Shown one piece after another: positions 1 through 5,310 of a DNA stretch of 5,310 nucleotides (position 1 is its first letter; each line of letters starts with the position of its first letter). A program made the translations under genes and the position numbers. The notes beneath the pieces are model-generated. The model searched no databases, was not told the origin of the DNA, and saw only the letters and a list, made by a program, of their open reading frames with translations. Source of the DNA: Verrucomicrobiaceae bacterium (GTDB lineage Bacteria; Verrucomicrobiota; Verrucomicrobiae; Verrucomicrobiales; Akkermansiaceae). The stretch spans positions 1 through 5,310 of the forward strand of contig CANBTO010000401.1 in NCBI GenBank assembly GCA_947372405.1, in the 5' to 3' direction.

Positions 1-1318
1 CCACCACGTTGATGAACTTGGAACGCTCTGTTTCATCCATCTCGCCGGCGGCATGCGCGGCGATCCACTTGGTGGCGGACCGTTTGTCCATCGCACCCTG
101 GACCACCCCGCGCACGAAGCGCCCGATCATCTCACGATGCCGCATGCGGAAAGGGTCCGGTTCTCCAAGCGTTTGCCGGACCGCCGCATAGCGGGCGCAC
201 GAACGGCGATAGGCCCACACGAACACATCACGCAGATACTCCACGCGGTTGAGTTCATACACCGCGAGGATCGCGCCGATATAATCCTCCCGCTCCATGT
301 CGATAAACGACAGGGGGCAAAGGTTATGCCGGACAAACGGGATGTTCGCCGCAAGCCGCGACACCCGCTTGTTGACGTCCTCGAACGGTTGCAGGTAGGG
401 CAGATGCACCATCACGAAAAACGCCTGCTCGAATGGATCCATGATGGCCTGCGCCTTTGTCAGGATCTGTTCGAAGCGCTCCTCGATCTGTTGTGGCACC
501 CCAAGCGGATGATAAACCGTGCCACTCACTCCCACCGGGCACGAACGCACCCGTCCGCATGCCGCGGAGTCCGAAAGCAAGTTGTCCGCAAGCAACGCGT
601 GGAGATTGCAAACCGTGTAGCGGTTGAACTGAATCTCGTTCGCCTGCTCCGCCAGCATCTCGATGGCAGCCTTGTGGTTGAGGATCATCTGGGTTTCCTC
701 CGCCGCGCGGCCCTCGGCACTCTCGCCGAAATCCAACAGTCTCTGCGTTTCCAGCAACGAGTAGGTATTCCCTTCCAGACGGCTGGAGTTCCAGGACAGA
801 TCGATCAGCAGGCGGTTCATCACATGCCGCAGATGAGTGCCGGCCGGAAGCTCGCCCTTCCCCACCCTGCCGATCTGCGCGAGATCACGCCGCAGCTCGA
901 CTGAGAGGTAGAAGGTCTCGTTTGGCTGGTAACTATCCAGAAAACTCCCCTGATAACCCACAGGCATGCGGTTTCCGAGCGGTTGGAGGATATGCTCGCG
1001 AAGTTGGCGCGATTCTGCGGACAGCCAGTCCTTGCTGGCACGAAACTGCTCCGGCTCCTCGGCCAGCATCATCGTCGGGATCGCCTTGGCATCATGGTAG
1101 CTGGTGGTCTTCACAAGCCGGTAATGGCTCGCTCGTCCTTTGCCTACCGCGATCAGACGCCCTTCTTTGACGAGTTGGTCCAAGCGGCGCTGAAGAGTCC
1201 GTTTCGGAAAATCAAGTTCCGGCAACGCCAGCAATGCGCCTACTGCGGCACCCGATGGAAACCGCGACATGACGTCGAGGATCCGGGTAAATTCATCGGT
1301 TGGAATTTGTTGTGGCAT
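1..1318 (-). CDS. Fic-family protein with N-terminal winged helix, catalytic His replaced by Gln (3' end outside window)
   Basis: The reading frame is open from ATG 1318 to the left edge, giving 439 visible residues; the C-terminus is missing. Residues about 9-68 are short helices followed by a basic turn (FPKRTLQRRLDQLVKEGRL) and look like a winged helix-turn-helix. The Fic core follows. The inhibitory-helix motif [ST]xxxE[GN] is present as S178-S-R-L-E182-G183. The flap region is near 266-286 (GTVYHPLGVP). The Fic loop is Q310-PFEDVNKRVSR-321. Fic enzymes transfer AMP or another phosphate-containing group to hydroxyl side chains using the His of HPFx[DE]GNGRxxR. Here the metal-binding acid (D314), N316, R318 and R321 are kept, but the His is Gln and the glycines are Val and Lys. 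The surrounding text (HLPYLQPFEDVNKR, AANIPFVRHNL, PLSFID) resembles a recurrent Fic subfamily known to me from memory, so Gln may be a subfamily trait rather than a fresh mutation. GTG codons at 1381 and 1372 are in frame upstream, but ATG 1318 gives a more natural N-terminus. The inhibitory motif in cis suggests no separate antitoxin is needed. The family call is firm; the activity is uncertain. Confidence 0.9.
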   Translation of the reverse strand, partial: MPQQIPTDEFTRILDVMSRFPSGAAVGALLALPELDFPKRTLQRRLDQLVKEGRLIAVGKGRASHYRLVKTTSYHDAKAIPTMMLAEEPEQFRASKDWLSAESRQLREHILQPLGNRMPVGYQGSFLDSYQPNETFYLSVELRRDLAQIGRVGKGELPAGTHLRHVMNRLLIDLSWNSSRLEGNTYSLLETQRLLDFGESAEGRAAEETQMILNHKAAIEMLAEQANEIQFNRYTVCNLHALLADNLLSDSAACGRVRSCPVGVSGTVYHPLGVPQQIEERFEQILTKAQAIMDPFEQAFFVMVHLPYLQPFEDVNKRVSRLAANIPFVRHNLCPLSFIDMEREDYIGAILAVYELNRVEYLRDVFVWAYRRSCARYAAVRQTLGEPDPFRMRHREMIGRFVRGVVQGAMDKRSATKWIAAHAAGEMDETERSKFINVV

Positions 1319-1433
1319 GATTACGCCGCTAATGTGGCACTTTTTGGCGCGATTGCAATAAAAATCTTCCACATGTGGCACGTTTCCCGAGAAACAAATT
1401 TTCTTTCTCTTTCATTGGCATGATTCCGCTGCC
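1313..1433. repeat. Imperfect 18-bp direct repeat flanking the intergenic region
   Basis: TGGCATGATTACGCCGCT (1313-1330) and TGGCATGATTCCGCTGCC (1416-1433) match at 15 of 18 positions, with the first ten identical. The left copy covers the fic start codon (ATG CCA read on minus). The right copy lies just upstream of the glycosyltransferase start. The two copies are 103 bp apart and bracket nearly the whole promoter region. This may be a pair of binding sites for one regulator or the trace of a short duplication. Confidence 0.5.
1332..1381. repeat. Direct repeat ATGTGGCAC, two copies 41 bp apart (candidate operators)
   Basis: ATGTGGCAC occurs at 1332-1340 and 1373-1381. The start-to-start distance of 41 bp is close to four turns of B-DNA, so both copies would face the same side of the helix. 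The 7-bp core TGTGGCA appears a third time at 1311-1317, overlapping the fic start codon. The right copy is part of the perfect 10-bp palindrome CCACATGTGG (1369-1378). Since the Fic protein carries a winged-helix-like N-terminus, these copies could be sites for autoregulation; that link is inference. Confidence 0.5.
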
Positions 1434-1435
1434 AA
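1415..1435. promoter_or_regulatory. Inverted repeat TTGGCA-N9-TGCCAA upstream of the glycosyltransferase start
   Basis: Perfect 6-bp arms lie at 1415-1420 and 1430-1435 with a 9-nt centre, ending 11 nt before the GTG start. As DNA it could be an operator for a dimeric repressor. As RNA, if transcribed, it could form a hairpin that occupies the place where a ribosome binding site would lie. It overlaps the right copy of the 18-bp direct repeat. A 6-bp dyad with a 9-nt spacer can also arise by chance, so confidence is modest. Confidence 0.4.
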
Positions 1436-1446
1436 GTTGAACCAAA

Positions 1447-3732
1447 GTGAACCTATTCCCCCAATCACGGCGGATCGCCTTCCTCGGGGACTATGTGCCC
1501 CGCCGTTGTGGCATCGCGACATTCACCCACCATCTCTGTGAAGCGGTGACGGGACAGGCCGCGGATTCGAAATGCATCGTGATCGCGGTCAACGACCGCC
1601 TTGAAGGCTACGATTACCCGCCGGAGGTGCGGTTTGAAATCCAGCAGAAGGATGTGGACGCCTACCGCGCCGCAGCGGACGAACTGAACCAGAACAAGGC
1701 GGATGTGCTGTGCGTGCAGCATGAGTTCGGCATCTACGGCGGCCCCGCAGGCAGCCATGTGCTCGCGTTGTTGAACGAGGTCAGCATCCCCGTGGTGACC
1801 ACTTTGCACACGGTGTTGCATCAGCCCGACGCGGCCCAGCGCATGGTGATGGATGAACTGGCAAAACGCAGTGACCGGCTGGTGGTGATGGCGCAGAAAG
1901 GACTGGAGATCCTGCGGGAAACCTACGGCGTGCCGGAATCCAAGGTGGACGTGATCCCCCATGGCATTCCCGACGTGCCATTCACCTCACCCGAGGATTT
2001 CAAGGACCAGTTCGGCGTGGCCGGGAAATCCGTGCTGCTCACCTTCGGTTTGTTAGGGCCCGGAAAAGGCATCGAACACGCCATCCTCGCCATGCCGGAA
2101 ATCATCAAACGCCATCCGGAAACCGTGTATCTGGTGGTGGGCGCCACCCATCCCCATCTCATCGCTCGTGAAGGCGAGAAATACCGCACCTCGCTGGAAC
2201 ATCTCGCCACCGACATCGGCGTGGGCGATCATGTGATCTTCTTCAACCGCTTCGTTTCCCACGACGACCTCCAGGAATTCATCGGCGCGGCGGACATCTA
2301 TCTAACACCTTATCTCAACGAGGCGCAGATCACCTCGGGAGCCCTGGCTTACGTCTTCGGTGCCGGCAAAGCCGTCGTCTCCACGCCTTATTGGCATGCG
2401 AAGGAACTGCTCGCGGATGACCGTGGCGTGCTCGTTCCGTTCCGGGATTCGAAGGCGATCGTGGAAGCTGTCTGCGGTCTGCTGGATGACCGCAACCACA
2501 TGCAGCTCATCCGTCGCAGGGCCTATGAAGCAAGCCGCGCCACGATCTGGCCGGCGGTCGCCCGGCGTTACCTGGAAACCTTCGACAAGGCGAAAGCCGG
2601 CCGCCGCGCGCAGCCGCAGCGCACACCGTCGAAGTGGGCCGAGGCCACCCGACCCGGCAAACTCCCCATGGTGCGGCTGGAGCACCTGGCTCGCATGTCC
2701 GACGGCACGGGCATCTATCAGCACGCGGTATTCAACGTGCCCAACCTCCACGAGGGCTACTGCAGCGATGACAACGCCCGCGCCTTCATCCTCTGCAACC
2801 TGCTGGACGAAGCCGCGATCCCGCCACAGCGTGAAAACCTCGATCTGCTGGCGACACGCTACCTCGCGTTTCTCGCAGCGGCCTTCCGGCCGGACTCGGG
2901 CAGATTCCGAAACTTCATGAGCCACGACCGCAAGTGGCTGGAGGATTTCGGCAGCGAGGACAGCCATTGCCGCACACTCTGGGCAGCGGGGCACGGATCT
3001 GCCCGATCCCTCAATGAAGGTCACCGCCGCTTGTGCTCCCAGTTGTTCGAAGTAGGACTGCCCGCCGTCCTCGCGTTCACATCACCGCGCTCATGGGCCT
3101 TCGCTCTACTCGGCGCCCACGAATACCAACTCACCCATCCCGACCATGGCGAAACCCGCGAGGCGCGCATCACTCTAACGGAAATGCTGCTGCAACGGTG
3201 GCGGGATGGTTCGGATGACGAATGGCATTGGTTTGAACTCAGCGTGACTTATGAGAATGCGCGCCTCAGCCAGGCCCTCATACTTTGCGGCCACTCGCTG
3301 CCGCATCCGCAGGCACTGGAGATAGGCCTCACAAGTCTCCGCTGGCTCGCCGCCCAACAACGCGCCCCGGCCGGGCATTTCCGGCCGATCGGCAGCGAAG
3401 GCTTCCACGAAAAAAACGGGATCCGCGCGGAATTCGACCAGCAACCGGTAGAGGCGCAGGCCATGGTTTCCGCCTGTCTGGAGGCATTCCGCACGACGCA
3501 TGACGACTTCTGGTGGCGCGAGGCGCGACGGGCCTTCGATTGGTTTCTGGGCCGCAACGACCTTGGCATCCCGCTTTACGATCCGGGCTCCGGCGGCTGC
3601 CGCGATGGCCTCCACCATGACTGCGCCAACGAAAACCAAGGAGCCGAATCTACCCTCGCGTTTCAACTGGCGCTGGCGGAAATGACCGCCGCCGAGCACT
3701 CGCTCAAGCGCGCCGCCCTTACACCATCATGA
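1447..3732 (+). CDS. GT4-type glycosyltransferase fused to a C-terminal alpha/alpha-toroid-like domain
   Basis: A 761-residue protein. Residues 1-378 form a GT-B fold glycosyltransferase of the GT4 type: the N-terminal RRIAFLGDYVPRRCGIATFT (8-27), the acceptor-side VLCVQHEFGIYGGP (87-100), the interdomain IPHGIPD (170-176), the donor-side TFGLLGPGKGIE (199-210) and NEAQITSGAL (291-300) followed by GKAVVSTPYWHAKELL. It should transfer a sugar from a nucleotide donor in the cytoplasm; no signal peptide or membrane helix is visible. A basic linker (379-405) leads to a helix-rich domain (about 406-748) with acidic clusters at DDNAR (441-445), SEDSH (503-507), YENAR (602-606) and NENQGAEST (728-736), resembling alpha/alpha-barrel carbohydrate enzymes. 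The start is GTG: an in-frame TGA at 1438-1440 rules out a longer form, and the conserved N-terminal motif begins only eight residues in. No clear Shine-Dalgarno precedes it. It overlaps the GH130 gene by 4 bp. The GT4 call is strong; donor, acceptor and the role of the C-terminal domain are unknown. Confidence 0.88.
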   Translation: MNLFPQSRRIAFLGDYVPRRCGIATFTHHLCEAVTGQAADSKCIVIAVNDRLEGYDYPPEVRFEIQQKDVDAYRAAADELNQNKADVLCVQHEFGIYGGPAGSHVLALLNEVSIPVVTTLHTVLHQPDAAQRMVMDELAKRSDRLVVMAQKGLEILRETYGVPESKVDVIPHGIPDVPFTSPEDFKDQFGVAGKSVLLTFGLLGPGKGIEHAILAMPEIIKRHPETVYLVVGATHPHLIAREGEKYRTSLEHLATDIGVGDHVIFFNRFVSHDDLQEFIGAADIYLTPYLNEAQITSGALAYVFGAGKAVVSTPYWHAKELLADDRGVLVPFRDSKAIVEAVCGLLDDRNHMQLIRRRAYEASRATIWPAVARRYLETFDKAKAGRRAQPQRTPSKWAEATRPGKLPMVRLEHLARMSDGTGIYQHAVFNVPNLHEGYCSDDNARAFILCNLLDEAAIPPQRENLDLLATRYLAFLAAAFRPDSGRFRNFMSHDRKWLEDFGSEDSHCRTLWAAGHGSARSLNEGHRRLCSQLFEVGLPAVLAFTSPRSWAFALLGAHEYQLTHPDHGETREARITLTEMLLQRWRDGSDDEWHWFELSVTYENARLSQALILCGHSLPHPQALEIGLTSLRWLAAQQRAPAGHFRPIGSEGFHEKNGIRAEFDQQPVEAQAMVSACLEAFRTTHDDFWWREARRAFDWFLGRNDLGIPLYDPGSGGCRDGLHHDCANENQGAESTLAFQLALAEMTAAEHSLKRAALTPS
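3729..3732 (+). other. ATGA stop/start overlap coupling the two operon genes
   Basis: The TGA stop of the glycosyltransferase (3730-3732) overlaps the ATG of the GH130 gene (3729-3731). No good Shine-Dalgarno is visible just upstream of the ATG, so terminating ribosomes probably restart here. This implies co-translation at matched levels and supports a shared pathway. Confidence 0.85.
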
Positions 3733-5186
3733 GAACACTGATCCTTTGCCGCCATGACCTCACCCTGCTTCCGGAAAGCTCGCGCGTCATCATCCGTCCG
3801 TTCATCCCGGCGGAACCCCATCGCATCACTCGCATCATCGGGCGCGCCCTCGCGCTGACAGACGAGGAAGTCGCCGCTGAACTCAAGGCGGTGTTCGCGG
3901 AATTCGACAACCGCCACTTCGAGATCGAGACCGTCCTGCTCCAGCACTATCGCAAGATCCAGCCACACGTTTTCACCGACCACGCCTTGTCCCCTGAACG
4001 ACAACTGCTCATCGGCGCGATGTTTTCCGGCGAGTATGCGTTGGAGTCCGCAGCCCTTTTCAATCCCTCAATCGTTCCTCATCCCGATCAAACGAATCTG
4101 TCGGACGGGGCCTTGCGCTTCATCATGAGCCTGCGTGCGACCGGCGAGGGACACATCTCCTCGATCGAGTTCCGCTCAGGAGTGATCGGCCTGGACGGCT
4201 GCATCACGCTGGATCCGGTATCGCGTTTCGTCACCGCTCCGGAAATCCTGCCAAACCCCCGTTACCGAAAGCCGCTCTTCGTCACCAAGCTCCACGAGAT
4301 GTTCGAGGAGAGCGACTATTGCGCCGCGGTGATGAAACCATTGGGCGATTCCTTCACGCTCAGCGATCTACAGGCCGCCATCACTGTCGTGCGCCATGAC
4401 ATCCAGCCGAACACCGCCGAATTGACGCGCACGCTCGAGCGCATCCAGTGGCTGGCCGAGTCCAACTACGAGCTCAGGTTCTCACCCCATCTATCTATCA
4501 GCGAACGTATCATCTTCCCGGTCTCCGCCAACGAGAGCAACGGCATCGAGGACGCCCGCTTCGTACGTTTCACCGAGGATGACGGCACGGTGACCTATTA
4601 CGCCACCTACACCGCCTACAACGGCCGCACCATTCTGCCGCAGTTGATAGAAACCCAGGATTTCATCGACTTCCGGGTCCTCACCCTCAACGGCCGCGCC
4701 GTGCAGAACAAGGGCATGGCCATGTTTCCACGCAAGGTCCATGGCCAATACCTGATGTTGTCCCGCCAGGATGATGAGAATCTTTTCCTCATGCGCTCGC
4801 ACAACCCGCACCACTGGGAAAACCCGCAGTTGCTCATGCGCCCGTCGGAAATGTGGGAGTCCGTGAAAATCGGCAACTGCGGCTCCCCCATCGAGACCGA
4901 AGCCGGATGGCTCGTCATCACCCATGGCGTGGGACCGATGCGCAAATACTGCATCGGCGCGGCATTGTTGGATCTGGACGATCCCTCGCGGGTGATCGGC
5001 CGCTTGACGGAACCGCTGATCGCACCCGAAGGCAACGAACGGGAAGGCTATGTCCCGAACGTGGTGTATAGCTGCGGAAGCCTCGTCCATGGAGGCAAGC
5101 TCATCCTGCCATACGCCATGAGCGACAAGGCCTCCGCAATCGTCAGCGTTTCGCTTGAGCTACTGCTCAAACGGCTGACGCCTTGA
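3729..5186 (+). CDS. GH130-family glycoside phosphorylase/hydrolase (probable beta-mannoside-active)
   Basis: A 485-residue protein. Residues 1-95 are a mostly helical extension (ESSRVIIRPFIP at 16-27, then LTDEEVAAELKAVFAEF) seen in a longer group of GH130-like proteins. From about 100 onward the pattern is the GH130 five-bladed beta-propeller: ESAALFNPSIVPH (106-118), SLRATGEGHISSIEFR (134-149), NGIEDARF (271-278) with D275 as the candidate catalytic acid, GNCGSPIETEAGWLVITHGVG (382-402, with H399), and EGYVPNVVYSCG (439-450). Characterised GH130 members cleave beta-mannosidic links by phosphorolysis, releasing mannose 1-phosphate, or by hydrolysis; the related GT108 enzymes can also build beta-1,2-mannan. 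The sequence alone does not tell me which reaction applies. No signal peptide is visible, so a cytoplasmic site is likely, fitting a phosphorylase. It is translationally coupled to the glycosyltransferase, suggesting the two act on the same glycan, one building and one remodelling it. The family is confident; substrate and mechanism are inferred. Confidence 0.88.
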   Translation: MRTLILCRHDLTLLPESSRVIIRPFIPAEPHRITRIIGRALALTDEEVAAELKAVFAEFDNRHFEIETVLLQHYRKIQPHVFTDHALSPERQLLIGAMFSGEYALESAALFNPSIVPHPDQTNLSDGALRFIMSLRATGEGHISSIEFRSGVIGLDGCITLDPVSRFVTAPEILPNPRYRKPLFVTKLHEMFEESDYCAAVMKPLGDSFTLSDLQAAITVVRHDIQPNTAELTRTLERIQWLAESNYELRFSPHLSISERIIFPVSANESNGIEDARFVRFTEDDGTVTYYATYTAYNGRTILPQLIETQDFIDFRVLTLNGRAVQNKGMAMFPRKVHGQYLMLSRQDDENLFLMRSHNPHHWENPQLLMRPSEMWESVKIGNCGSPIETEAGWLVITHGVGPMRKYCIGAALLDLDDPSRVIGRLTEPLIAPEGNEREGYVPNVVYSCGSLVHGGKLILPYAMSDKASAIVSVSLELLLKRLTP

Positions 5187-5200
5187 TTCCCGCGTCGGGC
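5187..5200. other. 14-bp gap between convergent stop codons
   Basis: Only 14 bp separate the GH130 stop from the stop of the minus-strand gene. The gap holds a weak dyad CCCG-CGT-CGGG (5189-5199) with a 4-bp stem and no T-run. It may slow polymerase but is not a convincing intrinsic terminator, so some transcription overlap between the convergent genes is possible. Confidence 0.3.
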
Positions 5201-5310
5201 TCAGTGCGAGCAGCAGCCACCACCGCCACCGCCACCGCAGCAACCGCCGCCGCTGGCTTCGGCAATGTCATCGGCGCTCGGCACGCGGCCGAGTTCCAGC
5301 GTCATTCCGA
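5201..5310 (-). CDS. 3' end of an unrecognised protein with a Gly/Cys-rich C-terminal tail (5' end outside window)
   Basis: On the minus strand a frame enters from the right edge and ends at TGA 5203-5201. The last 35 visible residues are a short acidic-helical stretch (GMTLELGRVPSADDIAEAS) followed by the tail GGGCCGGGGGGGCCSH. Two vicinal Cys pairs flank seven glycines, with a terminal Ser-His. Similar Cys/Gly/His tails occur at the end of metallochaperone-like proteins such as SlyD-type prolyl isomerases, where they bind nickel or zinc. The visible body is too short to assign a family. A Met at 5305 would give a stand-alone 34-residue peptide, but its ribosome binding site would fall outside the window, so this cannot be decided. 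The consistent frame, in-phase Gly/Cys codons and stop position support real coding sequence. Confidence 0.6.
   Translation of the reverse strand, partial: GMTLELGRVPSADDIAEASGGGCCGGGGGGGCCSH
5210..5251 (-). repeat. Triplet-repeat tract encoding Gly and Cys pairs
   Basis: Read on the minus strand, 42 bp consist only of GGC/GGT and TGC codons: three Gly, two Cys, seven Gly, two Cys. Each Cys pair is encoded as TGCTGC and the glycines alternate mostly GGT/GGC. Such tracts can change length by replication slippage, always in steps of three bases, so the number of glycines may vary between strains without breaking the frame. Confidence 0.7.

Larger units (their letters stand above)
1319..1446. 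promoter_or_regulatory. Divergent intergenic regulatory region between the fic and glycosyltransferase genes
   Basis: This 128-bp gap separates two divergent starts (ATG 1318 on minus, GTG 1447 on plus) and must hold the promoters of both genes. It is much more AT-rich than its flanks, especially 1341-1366 and 1390-1416. It contains several short symmetric elements: ATTGCAAT (1352-1359), CCACATGTGG (1369-1378), GTTTC-CCGA-GAAAC (1382-1395) and TTGGCA-N9-TGCCAA (1415-1435), plus direct repeats listed separately. I could not identify a convincing -35/-10 pair on either strand, so the exact promoters are not assigned. The region is seen directly; the regulatory role is inferred from its position and symmetry. 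Confidence 0.65.

Noticed and set aside
53..904. 283-codon plus-strand open frame
   Set aside because: It lies antisense to the Fic gene, whose conserved motifs are on the minus strand; its translation is His/Arg/Leu-rich with no recognisable domain, as expected for the shadow of a GC-rich gene.
1..1318. Separate antitoxin gene for the Fic protein
   Set aside because: None is present next to the fic start: the upstream gene is a divergent glycosyltransferase, and the inhibitory motif is within the Fic chain itself. A partner beyond the left edge cannot be excluded.
1331..1421. 30-codon minus-strand frame starting at ATG 1421
   Set aside because: It arises from the repeated ATGCCA sequence, has no ribosome binding site and covers the promoter region; more likely a by-product of the direct repeat.
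983..1423. 146-codon plus-strand frame running into the intergenic region
   Set aside because: It is antisense to the Fic N-terminus and its last part crosses the AT-rich promoter region; no domain or ribosome binding site supports it.
2302..3024. 240-codon minus-strand frame inside the glycosyltransferase gene
   Set aside because: Fully antisense to a gene with clear family motifs; composition is that of a shadow frame.
4491..5090. 199-codon minus-strand frame inside the GH130 gene
   Set aside because: Fully antisense to the conserved GH130 catalytic region; no independent evidence of coding.
5189..5199. Possible terminator CCCG-CGT-CGGG
   Set aside because: The stem is only 4 bp and there is no T-tract on either side, so it is not listed as a terminator.

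Overview
The window reads as a piece of a GC-rich bacterial chromosome. Three things give a weak, inferred hint of a Verrucomicrobia-like host: the gene content, the poor Shine-Dalgarno signals, and the mix of a GT4/GH130 glycan cassette with a Fic gene. Nothing in the sequence proves the taxon. Coding density is high. No tRNA, rRNA, CRISPR array, insertion sequence or replication origin was seen.

Left part (1-1318, minus strand): most of a Fic-family protein with an N-terminal winged-helix-like segment and a class II inhibitory motif. The Fic core has Gln where the catalytic His normally sits. The gene runs off the left edge. It is divergent from the next gene, and the 128-bp gap between them is packed with short dyads and direct repeats, a good place for operators serving one or both genes.

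Centre and right (1447-5186, plus strand): a two-gene operon with a 4-bp ATGA stop/start overlap. The first gene encodes a 761-residue fusion of a GT4-type glycosyltransferase (about residues 1-378) and an alpha-helix-rich C-terminal domain that looks like an alpha/alpha toroid. The second encodes a 485-residue GH130-family protein (beta-mannoside phosphorylase/hydrolase superfamily) with an N-terminal helical extension. Together they suggest coupled synthesis and phosphorolytic or hydrolytic turnover of an oligosaccharide, probably mannose-containing. The sugar is inferred from the GH130 family only.

Right edge (5201-5310, minus strand): the 3' end of a convergent gene, only 14 bp from the GH130 stop. 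Its protein ends in a striking Gly/Cys tail (GGGCCGGGGGGGCCSH), which may be a metal-binding tail or, much more speculatively, the core of a small modified peptide.
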